DNA of 64,000 nucleotides from Congeria kusceri. Taxonomy: Eukaryota > Mollusca > Bivalvia > Myida > Dreissenidae. A model generated the notes under the pieces. It was given only the letters and a program-made list of their open reading frames with translations, ran no database searches and was not told the DNA's origin. Of this stretch, positions 9,661 to 22,593 are shown one piece after another. Where the stretch lies: positions 22,556,856-22,620,855 of the forward strand of contig CM051029.1 in the NCBI GenBank assembly GCA_027627225.1, written 5' to 3'. Within the stretch, counting starts at the first letter, position 1. Each line of letters opens with the position of its first letter. A program made the translations under genes and the position numbers.

Positions 9661-10311
9661 TTGAGTGCTGGTAGAAATATAGCCGTGCGATCATCTTTGT
9701 TGCTGGTTTATTATTCGCTTCATTCTGAGGACCAATGGAAATATTGTTGGTGCACCAGAGTCATCCAGACACGTCCTTCACATATTGCACCAGTCTTGAA
9801 ACTATGTTACGTGTGGAAACTCTACATTCAATTTTGTATTATAGGTCAGTCTACTTAGAAAACCTCTACATGATATAACTGTTGGGGTGTTCATTAAGAA
9901 CAATGTAAATATGTTACATTGTTATTATATGGTACACCTACCTTCCGGTGTCAAGTACATCGTCTTTAAGCTGATGTCCTTATGTTAAAGCATATCGGTT
10001 GAATTTCCCGTGAATATAGACACGTATTAAAACAAGATGTATTTCAAATTGTCCACGAATATATTTTCTAGTAGCACTAATATATTGATGGAATTGTTAC
10101 GAAAAAAATATATACAATGCCAATAATTTTCTGTTCGATACACGGTTTTAGCAGGATTCGAACTCACACCGAAAAAATCACTCACTCATTCGATTTTACT
10201 ACGAATACTACTTATTTTCCCACCGTGAATCGTTTAATAAATGCTTCTTAAAATATTTTATTTTTGAAAATATACCGTATAAGCCCCTTTAAATGGTACA
10301 CGGTTTCTATT
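9661..10311. other. intergenic spacer with a tRNA-like B-box fragment
   Basis: AT-rich spacer with no supported gene. On the minus strand near 10149-10168 the sequence GAGTTCGAATCCTGC resembles a tRNA T-arm (pol III B box). It is probably a tRNA or SINE remnant; no cloverleaf could be folded around it. It is repeated at the same place in copies 2 and 3. Confidence 0.4.
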
Positions 10312-12560
10312 GTTTATTTACACAATAAGCAGGAAAATACAACGTGCGTACAACTCGAAGCGTTGTTTGGTTACACAGTGAGCAAAACGGTATAATTAAC
10401 AATGTCATGGTACAATGTCACACACGCTGCCATATGATATTTATACAATTTCATGGTACAATGTTTCTGGCTCATGTTATCAAAGGGTTAAGATTTTATT
10501 ACAATGCAAATTTACTAAGAGATGAGTATATAATTATACATACATGTAATATGTCTTTTACAAGCATTTCAAGTTGATCAAGATTTTTTTTGAACGCAAT
10601 TTAAGTCTGATCCTAAAATATTTGGCTTAAGTTCATCTTGAACCCGTAAATTGGGCTCGTGAACACGTGGCCAGTTATATGTTTACGCAGTAATACAGTA
10701 CAATGTCTCTGTTGTATGTTAACATAGTGAGCAAGACTTTACAACGTAGGGGTACAATGTTTCTGATGTATGTTTATACAGTTAGAGACAAAACAACGTA
10801 AAGGTACAATGTTAATGATGTATGTTTACACAGAGAGAGACAATACAACGTAATGGAACAATGTTTCTGATGTTTGTTTACACAGAGACAATACAACGTA
10901 AAGGTACAATGTTTATGATGTATGCTTATACAGAGAGACAATACAACGTAAAGGTACAATGTTTATGATGTATGCTTACACAGAGAGACAATACAATGTA
11001 AAGGTACAATGTTTATGATGCATGTTTACACAGAGACAGTACAACGTGAAGGTACAATGTTTCTGATGTATGTTTACACAGTTCGAAACAATACAACATA
11101 ACGGAACAATGTTTATGATGTATGTTTATACAGTTTCGAGACAATACAACGTAAAGGTACAATGTCTCTGTTGTATGTTTACATAGTGAGCAAGACTTTA
11201 CAACGTAACGTAACAATGTTTATGATGTATGTTTATACAGTTGGAGACAATGCAACTTAACGATACAATGTTTCTGATGTATGTTTGCACAGTGAGGGAC
11301 AATACAACGTATAAGTACAATGTTTATGATGTATGTGTACACAGTGAGAGACAATACAACGTAAAGGTACCATGTTTCTGATGTATGTTTACACAGTGAG
11401 AGATAATACAACGTAAAGGTTCCATGTTTCTGATGTATGGTTACACAGAGAGAGACAATACAACGTAAAGGTACAATGTTTTTGATGTATGGTTAAACAG
11501 TTCGAGACAATACAACGTAAAGGTACTATGTTTATGATGTATGTTTACACAGAGAGAAACAATTCAACGTAAAGGTACAATGTTTATGATGTATGTTTAC
11601 ACAAGAGAAAGGTACAATGTTTCTGATGTATGTTTGCACAGTTCGAGACAATACAACATAAAGTTTCACTGTTTCTGATGTATGTTTACACAGTTAGAGA
11701 CAATACAACATAACGGAACAATGTTTATGATGTATGTTTATACAGTTTCGAGACTATACAACGTAAAGGTACAATGTCTTTGTTGTATGTTTACATAGTG
11801 AGCAAGACTTTACAATGTAACGGAACAATGTTTATGATGTATGTTTATACAGTTGGAGACAATGCAACGTAACGGTACAATGTTTCTGATGTATATTTGC
11901 ACAGTGAGAGACAAGACAACGTAAAGGTACAATGTTTATGATGTATGTTTACACAGTGAGAGGCAAAACAACGTGAAGATACAATGTTTCTGATGTACGT
12001 TTACACAGTGAGAGTCAATACGACGTAAAGGTACAATGTTTCTGATGTTTGTTTACACAGAGACAATACAACGTAAAGGTACAATGTTTATGATGTATGC
12101 TTACACAGAGAGACAATACAACGTAAAGGTACAATGTTTATGATGTATGCTTACACAGAGAGACAATACAATGTAAAGGTACAATGTTTATGATGCATGT
12201 TTACACAGAGACAGTACAACGTAAAGGTACAATGTTTCTGATGTATGTTTACACAGTTCGAGACAATACAGCAGAACGGAACAATGTTTATGATGTATGT
12301 TTATACAGTTTCGAGACGATACAACGTAAAGGTACAATGTCTCTGTTGTATGTTTACATAGTGAGCAAGACTTTACAACGTAACGGAACAATGTTTCTGA
12401 TACAATTTGTTTATGTATGTTTACACAGTTCGAGACAATACAATGTAACGGAACAATGTTTCTGATGTTTGTTTACACAGAGACAATACAACGTAAAGGT
12501 ACAATGTTTATGATGTATGTTTACACAGAGACAATACAGCGTAAAGGTACACTGTTTCTG
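10312..12560. repeat. ~52-bp minisatellite, copy 1 (two 1175-bp higher-order blocks)
   Basis: Degenerate units begin at about 10312 and the clean array at about 10678. Units contain GTACAATGTTTCTGATGTAT, GTTTACACAG and ACAATACAACGTAAAG. A block containing the same succession of variants recurs exactly 1175 bp apart (11013 versus 12188). The array ends by fusing to an alpha monomer at 12561. Short minus-strand open frames here are by-products of the repeat. Confidence 0.9.
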
Positions 12561-14443
12561 TTGTGTCCGGGGGTCACATGGTTTATATTGACTTAAATAG
12601 CTAAATGACTTTAAAAATCTTCTCTCAACCGCAAGGCCTAGAGGTTTGATATTTGGTTGGTAACATTGTATAGTGGTCCTCTACCAAGATTGTTCAAATG
12701 ATGCCCCTGGGGTCAAAACTGGCCACGCCCCGGGGTTCACATTGTTTATATAGACCTAAATTTCAAAATTACTTCAAAATTCTTCTCCTCTGAAACCGCA
12801 ATACCCAGTGGTTTTATATTTGGTATGTGGCATCCTCTAGTGGTTCTCTACAAAGATTGTTCAAATGGTGCCCCTGGGGTCAAAACTGACCATGACCCGG
12901 GGTCACATTGTTTATATAGACTTAAATAGCAAAATGACTTTAAACATCTTCTTTGAAACCGCAAGGCCCAGGGGTTTTATATTTGTTATGTAACATTGCA
13001 CAGTTTTCCTCTACAAAGATTGTTCAAGTGATGTCCCTGGAGTCAAACTGGCCACGCCCCGGGGGTCACATGGTTTATATAGACTTACATAACAACATGA
13101 CTTTAAAAATCTTCTCCTCTGAAACCGCAGGGCCCAGAGGTTTCATATTTGGTATGTAACATTGCATGGTGGTTCTCTACAAAGATTGTTCAAATGATGC
13201 CCCTGGGGTCAAAACTGGCCATGCTCCGGGGGTCACATGGTTTATATAGACTTAAATAGCTAAATGACTTTAAAAATCTTCTCCTCTGAAACCGCAAGGC
13301 CCAGTGGTTTCATATTTGTATTTGGTATGTGGCATCCTCTAGTGGTCCTCTACAAAGAAGGTTCAAATGATGCCCCTGGGGTCAAAACTGGCCTCGCCCC
13401 GAGGGTCACATTGTTTATATAGACTTAAATAGCAAAATTACTTAAACATTTTTCTCCTCTGAAACCGCAAGCCCCAGGGTTTCATATTTGGTATGTGGCA
13501 CCCTCTAGTGGTCCTCTACAAAGATTGTTCAAATGATGTCCCTGGGGTCAAAACCGGCCATGCCACAGGGGTCACATTGTTTACATGGACTTAAATAGCA
13601 AAATGACTTTGAAATCTTCTCCTCTGAAACCGCAAGGCCCAGAGGTTTCATATTTTGTATGTAACATTGCATAGTGGTCCTCTACAAAGATTGTTCAAAA
13701 GATGTCCCTGGGGTCAAAACTGGCCACGCCCCGGGGGTCACATGGTTTATACAGACTTAAATAGCAAAATGACTTTAAAAATCTCCTCTGAAACCGCAAG
13801 GCCCAGAGGTTTCATATTTGGTATGTAACATTGCATAGTGGTCCTCTATAAAGATTGTTCAAATGATGCCCCTGGGGGTAAAAACTGGCCACGCCCCGGG
13901 GGTCACATGGTTTATATAGACTTAAATAGCAAAATGACTTTTAAAATCTTCTCCTCTGAAACTGCAAGGCCCAGAGATTTCATATTTGGTATGTAACATT
14001 GCATAGTTGTTCTCTACAAAGATTGTTCAACTGATGCCTCTGATGTTAAAACTGGCCACGCCCCGGTGGTCACTTGGTTTATATAGACTTAAATAGCTGA
14101 ATGACTTTAAATCTTCTCCGAACGGCAAGGCCCCCCAGAGGTTTGGTATTTAGTTGGAAACATTTTTATAGGGGTCCTCTACAAAGATTGTTCAAATAAT
14201 ACCCCTGGGGTCAAAACTCTCCACGCCCCGGGTTCACATGGATTATAAAGACTTAAATAGCAAAGTGACTTTAAAATCTTTTCCTTTGAAACCGCAAGGC
14301 CCAGAGGTTTTGATATTTGGTATGTAACATTTCATAGTTGTTCTCTACAAAGATTGTTCAAATGATGCCCGTGTGGTAAAAACTGGCCTCGCTCCGGGGG
14401 TCACATGGTTTATATAGACTTAAATAGCTATATGACTTTGTAA
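12561..14443 (+). mobile_element. alpha repeat array (about 11 monomers) at the left edge of copy 2
   Basis: Monomers of 165 bp or so carry the same GAAACCGCAAGGCCCAGAGG and GGGGTCACATGG blocks as 1205-2614. The array starts in mid-monomer at the duplication junction and has no head or tail. Confidence 0.75.
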
Positions 14444-15320
14444 TTTTTAGCTCGACAATTCAAAGAATAGGTGAGCTTTCCTACTACCCCCGGCGTCCAC
14501 GTCTGAATTTGGTTAAAGTTTTTATTCAAAAGTCTTGTAACTTCAAACTACATAAGTTATTCACTTGAAACTTGGATTATACCTTTGTCATCAACTCCAG
14601 TGCCAGGGGCAACATTCCCCATAACACTGTTTTGTATTTTGACAGAGTTATGCCCCTTTTTCACTTAGATTTCTGGTTAAAGTTTACATTCAAAAGATTT
14701 GTAACTCAAAAACTACATAAGTTATTCACTTGAAACTTGGAACTAACCTTTGTCATCACCTCTAGTATCAGGGGCAACATTACCCATAACTATGTTTTGT
14801 ATTTTGACAGAGTTATGCCCCTTTTTCACATCGATTTTCTGGTTAAAGTATTATATTCAAAAGTTTTGTTACTTCAAAACTACATAAGCTATTCACTTGA
14901 AATTTGGAACTAACCTTTATCATCAACTCTAGTACCAGGGGCAACATTACCCATAGCTCTATTTTGTATTTTGACAGAGTTATGCCCCCTTTTCACTTAG
15001 ATTTTCTTTGAAAGTTTATATTCAAAAGTTTGGTAACTTCAAAACTACATAAGTTATTCACTTGAAACTTGGATTATACCTTTATCATCAACTCCAGTGT
15101 CAGGGGCAACATTCCCCATAACTCTGTTTTGTATTTTGACAGAGTTATGCCTCTTTTTCACTTAGATTTCTGGTTAAAGTTTACATTCAAAAGATTTGTA
15201 ACTCAAAAACTACATAAGTTATTCACTTGAAACTTGGAACTAACCTTTGTCATCAACTCCAGTATCAAGGGCAACATTCCGTATAACTCTGTTTTTTATT
15301 TTGACAGAGTAATGCCCCTT
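14444..15320 (+). mobile_element. beta element head plus about 5 monomers, 3' end lost
   Basis: It starts with the imperfect palindrome TTTTTAGCTCGACAATTC-AAA-GAATAGGTGAGC. The part GCTCGACAATTC is the near inverse complement of the beta tail GAATAGTCGAGC, which is a subterminal inverted repeat. It is interrupted in a T run by the alpha head. Confidence 0.7.
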
Positions 15321-17825
15321 TTTAGCTCACCTGAGCACAAAGTGCTCATGGTGAGCTTTTGTGATCGCCCGTTGTCCGTCGTGCGTGCGTGTGTGCGTCG
15401 TCAACTTTTCATTCAAACAACATCTCCTCCTAAACCGCTTGGCAGATTTTCACCAAACTTCACAGCAATGATCCTTGGGTGGACCTCTTTCAAAGTTGTT
15501 CAAATCTTTCCGGTCCGCTGCATATGTAGGTCACCAGAGCTAAAAATAGATTTAAAAAGTGAAAACTTTAAAACTCTTCTATGAAACCGCAAGGCTGAGA
15601 CCTTTCATATTTGATATGTGACATCCTCTAGTAATCCTCTACTAAGATTGTTCAAATGATGCCTCTGGGGTCAAAACTGGCCACGCCCCAGGGGACACAT
15701 GGTTTGTATACACTTATATAGCATAATGACTTTAAAAATCTTCTCCGCTGAAACCGCAAGGCCTAGAGGTTTCATATTTGGTATAACATTGTATAGTGGT
15801 CCTCTACAAAGAGTTTTCAAATGATGCCCCTGGGGTCAAAACTGGCCACACTCCAGGGGTCACATGGTTTATACAGACTTAAATAGCCAAATGACTTTAA
15901 AATTCTTCTCCTCTGAAACTGCAAGGCCTAGAGGTTTCATATTCTGTTGGTAACATAGTTTAATGGTCCTCTACAAAGATTGTTCAAATTATGCCCCTGG
16001 GGTCAAAACTGGCTACACCCCGGGAGTCACATTGTTTATACTGCAGCACTATAATTTCAATAAGCCTCTGACACTCAAAAATCAAGACAAATCAAGACAG
16101 CAGACGACATTCCAGCCAGGTGTATACAGTGTGCTATTTTTAGCTCACCTGAGCACAAAATCTAAAAAGTGAAAACTTTAAAAATCTTCTTCTAGGAAAC
16201 CGCAAGGCTCAGACCTTTCATTTTTGATATGTGACATCCTCTAGAGGTCCTCTACAAAGAGTGTTCAAATTATGCTCCTGGAGTCAAAACGGGCCACGCC
16301 CCGGGGGTCACATGGTTTATATAGAATATATTGCAAAATGACTTTAAAAATCTTCTTCTCTGAAACCACAAGGCCCAGAGGTTTCATATTTGGTATGTAA
16401 CATCCTATAGTGGTCCTCTACAAAGATTGTTCAAATTATTCCCCTGGGGTCAAAACTGGCCACGCCCCGGGGGTCTCATGGTTTATATAGAATATATAGC
16501 AAAATGACTTTAGAAATCTTCTCCTCTGAAACTGCAAGGCCCAGAGGTTTCATGTTTGGTATGTAACATTATTTAGTGGTCCTTTACAAAGTTTGTTCAA
16601 ATTATGCCCCTGGAGTCAAAACGGGCCACGCCCTGGGGGGTCACATGGTTTATATAGAATATATAGCAAAATGACATTAAAACTCTTCTCCTCTGAAACC
16701 ACAAGCCCAGAGGTTTCATATTGGGTATGTAACATCCTATAGTGGTCCTCTACAAAGATTGTTCAAATTATGCCCCTGGGGTCAAAACTGGCCACGCCCC
16801 GGGGGTCTTATGGTTTATATAGAATATATAGCAAAATGACTTAAAATCTTCTCCTCTGAAATCGCAAGGCCCAGAGGTTTCATATTTGGTATGTAACATC
16901 CTTTAGTGGTCCTTTACAAAGTTTGTACAAATTATGCCCCTGGGGTCAAAACGGGCCACACCCTGGGGGTCACATGGTTTATATAGAATATATAGCAAAA
17001 TGACTTTTAAAATCTCCTCCGACGAAACCACAAGGCCCAGAGGTTTCATATTTGGTGTGTAACATCCTGTAGTGGTCCTCCAAAGGATTGTTCAAATTAT
17101 GCCCCTGGGGTCAAAACTGGCCACGCCCAGGGGGTCACATGGTTTATATAAACTTATATAGCAAAATGTCTTAAAATCTTCTTCTCTGAAACCGCAAGGC
17201 CCAGAGGTTTCGTATTTGGTATTTAACATCCTTTAGTGGTACTCTACCAAGATTGTTCAAATTATGCCCATGGGTCAAAACAGACCACACCCGATTGCTC
17301 ACATGCTCACTTATATAGCAAAATGACTTTAAAATTCTTCTCCTCTGAAACCGCAAGGCCTAGAGGTTTCATGTTTGGTATGTAACATTGTATAGTGGTC
17401 CTCTACAAAGAGTGTTCAAATAATTATGCCCCTGGGGTCAAAACTGGTCACGCCCAGGGGGGTCAAATGGTTTATAGCGACTTAAATAGCAAAATGACTT
17501 AAACAATCTTTACCTGAAACCGCAAAACCCACAGCTTTCCTATATTTGGTACATAACAATGCATAGTGATCCTCTCCAAAGATTGTTCAAATTATGCCCC
17601 TGGGGTCAAATCTGGCCACCCCCCGAGGGGTCACATGGTTTATATAGACTTAAATAGCCAGATGACTTAAAAAATCTTTACCTGAAACCGCAAGGCCCAG
17701 AGGTTTGTTCAAGGTTTCAACTTATGCCCCTGGGATACAAAATAAGCCACGCCTCTGGGATGCAAATTTCAATTGGGTTACAAGGTCTCAGGTGAGCGTC
17801 CTAGGGCCCTCAGGGTCCTCTTGTT
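15321..17825 (+). mobile_element. complete alpha element: head, ~165-bp array, hairpin tail (Helentron-like, non-autonomous)
   Basis: The head forms a hairpin GCTCACC-TGAGCAC-AAA-GTGCTCA-TGGTGAGC followed by about 200 bp of GC-richer sequence, then about 12 alpha monomers. A second shortened head sits at about 16138-16160. The tail CTCAGGTGAGCG is the inverse complement of the head start, and a hairpin plus CTCTTGTT closes the element at 17825. Subterminal inverted repeats, a 3' hairpin, central ~160-bp tandem repeats and insertion in a T run match Helentron-associated elements such as bivalve pearl. No coding capacity. Classification is by architecture only. Confidence 0.65.
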
Positions 17826-18870
17826 AGATCTTATCAAACCAGCTAGCAAGTTACACTGTGTTGTGAGGGTGCTTTAGAGAATCGTTGGAGGTGAACATTG
17901 AAATGCATAGAAAATGTTACCCACCAGCATGGTCAATCATGTTGTTGTGTAAGTAAATTAGCTGGTTGTAATGTTTAGTCAATGTGTAAGAAATATAGTC
18001 AATCAGTCTTAGTATATAAGACCGTCTTATATAATACATTTTCACTTCAGATCTACTACATTGAATTTGTTTACAGGCGAAGTGTATATTTCTTATTCAA
18101 TAATGAAATGCCAAGTATGAAATGATAGCATGAGATCTATATCTAGTCTAACTTAGGTGGAACTGCACAATTTTTTATAAGACAAAAGATGCAGCAATTG
18201 AGTCTGTGGCTCTGACACTGCAGTCTGTTTCACCAGCATGTACAGAAACACGTAGCATAGAGCCTAAAGTCGAGTCATCTACTTTAAACCTTTCATTTGT
18301 ACAGTTTAATTAAATGTGTGCAGCACACAAAACACTACACACAGATCTTGTCTCTGCAACAAAGTTCTTAGTGCTTTGTTGGCAGCCTCCACCCAAGGAC
18401 CTATTCTCAGAAGAACAACTATTTAGTACCAGATATTGGACATGAACAGCTTTCTAAATTTGTGTACAGGGCTTGCACTAAAATGAAATGTTTGTGTTGT
18501 TGGACAGTGGAAGACCTGAACATTTCAGACATGAAATGAAGTATCAAATAAAGCTTTGTTTAAAGTCATTTCTGATAATTTTGTGATAATATGCCAATAC
18601 TTTAATGAAAGAGGTATACATTTAGGTAAACCTTGTCATTATCTATTTCCAGGTTACATTACTTTTGCAACTTATGTTGTTGTGTTTCCTTGATAAATTT
18701 TATAGTGTGTGATTTTTATGATTATGTTATGTCATTGGGAAACAAAAGAGAGGAACAAAAAATTATATCAAAAGGCTGTTTATTGTTGTGCTTCTGTTAG
18801 CTCTGTAGTACTGTAGATTTTGATTTAGTACACATAAAAAGTTTTTAAAAATCTAACGTCGAAGGGGGTT
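17826..18870. other. non-repetitive spacer, copy 2
   Basis: Near-identical to 106-1150. One visible difference is an A for G in the T-run region near 18177. No gene supported. Confidence 0.5.
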
Positions 18871-18924
18871 CCCCTCCCCCCTCCCATACCCACCCCCAAC
18901 CATGGTTATTTGCCCCTGTGCCTT

Positions 18925-21900
18925 AGCAGAATCCTGGGGAAAGGCCTGGGTATGTAACATTGAATAGTGATCCTCTACAAAGATTGGTCAAATTATGCCT
19001 CTGGGGTCAAAACTGGCCACATCCAGAGGGTCACATGGTTTATATTGACTTAAATAGTAAAATGACTTTAAAAATCTTCTCTGAAACCGCAAGGCCCAGA
19101 GGTTTCATATTTGGAATATTACATTGTATAGTGGTCCTCTACAAAGATTGTTCAATTAATGCCCCTGGGGTCAAAACTGTCCACAACCTGGGGCTCACAT
19201 GGTCAATATAAACGTAAATAGCAAAATGACTTTAAAAAACTTCTCCTCTGAAACCACAAGGCCCAGAGGTTCCATATTTGGTTTGAAACATTGTATAGCG
19301 GTCCTCTATAAAGATTGTTCAAATGATGCCCCTGGGGTCCAAACTGGGCACACCCCAGGGATCACATGGTTTATATAGACTTATATAGCATAATGGCTTT
19401 AAAAATCTTCTCTGAAACTGCAAGGCCCAGAGGTTTCATATTTGGTATGTTACATTGTATAGTGGTCCTCTACGAAGACTGTTCAAATGATGCCCCTAGG
19501 GTCAAAACTGGCCACACCCCAGGGCTCACATGGTTGATATGGACTTATATAGCAAGATGACTTTAAAAATCTTCTCCTCTGAAACTGCAAGGCCTAGAGG
19601 TTTCATATGTGGTATGTGACATTTTATAGTGGTCCTCTGCAAAGATTGTTCAAATGATGTTCCAGGGGTCAAAACTGGCCATGCCCTGGGGGTCACATTG
19701 TTTATATAGACTAAAATATGCAAATTACTTAAAAAATCTCCTGAAACCGCAGTGTTTTCGTATTTGATATGTAACATTGTATAGTGGTCCTCTACAAAGA
19801 TTGTTCAAATTATGCCCCTTGGGTAAAAAGTGGCCATGACCCAGGGCGTCACATGATTTATATAGACGTATATGGCAAGTGGGCCTTAAAAATCTTCCTT
19901 GTCGAAACCGTAAGGCCCAGAGGTTTTAAATTTTGCGTGAAACATTTTGGAGTGGTCCTCTACAAAGATTGTTCAAATGCTGTCCCTGGGGTAAAAATTG
20001 GCCACCCCCTGGGGGTCACATGGCTTATATACATTTAAGTAGCAAAATGACTTGAAAAATCTCCTCTGAAACCGCAAGGCCCTGTGGAATCATATTGGGT
20101 ATTTAACATTGAAAAGTGGTCCACTACAAATATTGTTCAAATTATGCCCCTGGGGTACAAGGTGGCCATGCCCTGTGGGTCACATGGTTTACATAGACTA
20201 AAAAAACATCTGAAACTGCAAGGCCCAGATCTTTATACTCAGGTAAGGCGTTTAGTGCCATTTCTCCCTCTTGTTATTAGCCATTATGATGACTTAAACT
20301 CAGGTGAGCGACCTAGGGCCATCATGGCCCTTTTGTTCACATATATTTTCTGGTTAAAGTTTATATTCAAAAGTTTTCTTAGTTCAAAACTACATAAGTT
20401 ATTCACTTGAAACTTGGAACTAACCTTTGTCATCAACTCCAGTATCAAGGGCAACATTCCCATAACTCTGTTTTGTATTTGACAGAGTTATGCCCCTTTT
20501 TCACATAGATATTCTGGTTAAAGTTAATATTCAAAAGTTTTGTAACTTCAATACTACAACAGCTATTCACTTGAAACTTGGAATATACCTTTGTCATCAA
20601 CTCCAGTATCAGGGTGAACATGTTTGTGTTTTGATAGAGTTATGTCCTTTTTTCACATAGATTTTCTGTTTAAAGTTTTTATTCAAAAGTTTTGTAACTT
20701 AAGAACTACATAAGTTATTCACTTGAAAATTGGAACTAACCTTTATCATCAACTCTAGTACAAGGGCAACATTACCCATAACTCTATTTTGTAGTTTAAC
20801 AGAGTTATGCCCCCTTTTCACTTAGATTTTCTTTTAAAGTTTATATTCAAAAGATTGGTAACTTCAAAACTGCATAAGTTATTCACTTGAAACTTGGAAC
20901 TAACCTTTGTCATCACCTCTAGTATCAGGGGCAACATTACCCATAACTATGTTTTGTATTTTGACAGAGTTATGCCCCTTTTTCACATCGATTTTCTGGT
21001 TAAAGTATTATATTCAAAAGTTTTGTTACTTCCAAACTACATAAATTATTCACTTGAAATTTGGAACTAACCTTTATCATCAACTCTAGTACCAGGGGCA
21101 ACATTACCCATAGCTCTATTTTGTATTTTGACAAAGTTATGCCCCCTTTTCACTTAGATTTTCTTTGAAAGTTTATATTCAAAAGTTTGGTAACTTCAAA
21201 ACTACATAAGTTATTCACTTGAACTTAGAACTAACCTTTGTCATCAACTCTAGTATCAGGGGCAACATTACCCATAACTCTGTTTTGTATTTTGACAGAG
21301 TTAGCCCACTTTTTACATAGACTTTGTGGTTAAAGTTTTTGTTCCAAAAATTTATAAATTATACAAGGCTTCACTTAAAAATATTGTATTTTAACAAATT
21401 TATGCCCCTTTCACTATCCAAAATATGTACCAACTGAAATACTTTGAATAGTCGAGCGCGCTGTCCTCTGACGGCTCTTGTTTTTGTCTGAAACCGCAAG
21501 GCCCAGAGGTTTGTTATTTTGTTTGTAACATTGTATAGGGATCCTCTGCAAAGATTGTTCAAATGATGCCCTGGGGTCAAAACTGGCCATGCCCCGGAGG
21601 TCACATTGTTTGTATAGACCTAAATAGCAAAATGACTTTAAAAATCTTCTCCTCTGAAACCGCAAGGCCCAGTGGTTTCATATTTGGTATGTAACATTGC
21701 ATACTGGTCTTCTTCAAAGATTGTTCAAATAATGCCCTGGGGTCACAACTGGGATGCCTTAAACTCAGGTGAGCGACCTAGGGCCATCATGGCCCTCTTG
21801 TTAACTGCAGTATCAGTGGCAACCGCCTTATAACTCTGTTTTGCATTTTGACTGAGATATGCCCCATTTTTACATAGATTTTCTGGCTAAAGTTTATATT

Positions 21901-22090
21901 CAAAACTCTTATAACTTCAAAACTACACCAGTTATTAACTACATATGGTTGAAACCTGGAATATTTGATGAAATAATTGCCATAACTCAGTTTTGTATTT
22001 CAACAAATTTATGCCCTTCCACTTTCCAAAATATGCACCCATTGAAATACTTTGAATAGTCGAGAGCGCTGTCCTCTGACAGCTCTTGTT
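18925..22090 (+). mobile_element. nested alpha-beta-alpha-beta block, copy 2
   Basis: Same alternating tails as in copy 1, here at 20337 (alpha), 21482 (beta), 21802 (alpha) and 22090 (beta). It has a 3-base insertion relative to copy 1 near 20003. Confidence 0.72.
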
Positions 22091-22486
22091 TATTTTCCTA
22101 AGTCATCTTTTTCAGAATTGTATTCTTTTGAAACAATAGATTGTAATTGTTATCCTTAATCTCAACGAAAATGATTAACTTTTCATCCACTTGATTTAAA
22201 TGCAAACATGGTATATTGTGATTTTACACAGAACGCCATATTTTGTTATTGCAAATACTGTATAAACTTCACTTATGCAAATATCTAGGTCAGATTATAT
22301 TGCCTTATTCTCAATCAAAACAAAATGCAAATAATCTCAGATGATCTTCATGATTTAAATGTAACTGCTTAATAAAGTATATTTATTTTTTACTGAAAAT
22401 TGTGTATAAATAATACAAATAACTAGCAGTAGCTAAAATTGGTGCAGCACTGAGTCAGTGGGACATTTTGGGCGTGTGTGTTTCAG

Positions 22487-22593
22487 GACTCTGATTGGTC
22501 CAACCCCCTGGCCCCGGTCCACTACGGTCAGGAGAGACAGCAGGAGACCTGCCCCTTTTTCACCAAAGTGGGAGCATGTCGCTTCGGGGATAG
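22487..22593 (+). CDS. ZRSR2: ZRSR2 copy 2, visible exon 1
   Basis: Same bounds and splice signals as copy 1; no coding change noticed. Confidence 0.82.

Larger units (their letters stand above)
1..12560 (+). repeat. tandem triplication, copy 1 (left part cut by window)
   Basis: Position 1 aligns with 17721 and with 36610, and the alignment then runs without a break. Copy 1 is offset from copy 2 by 17720, becoming 17723 after a 3-base indel near 2283. It contains nested repeat elements, the five ZRSR2 3' exons, a roughly 1 kb spacer and the 52-bp minisatellite. The right boundary is set where the minisatellite abruptly joins another repeat at 12560/12561, whereas copy 3 continues as minisatellite. 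The left boundary lies outside the window. Confidence 0.9.

Noticed and set aside
10774..12391. Repeated minus-strand frames rich in KHTSETLYLYVVLSLC
   Set aside because: They are translations of the 52-bp minisatellite without starts, signals or conserved ends. The repeats drift in phase, so no protein is supported.
15234..15584. 116-codon open frame over the alpha element head
   Set aside because: It overlaps the structured head hairpin and starts inside a beta monomer. The element appears non-coding.
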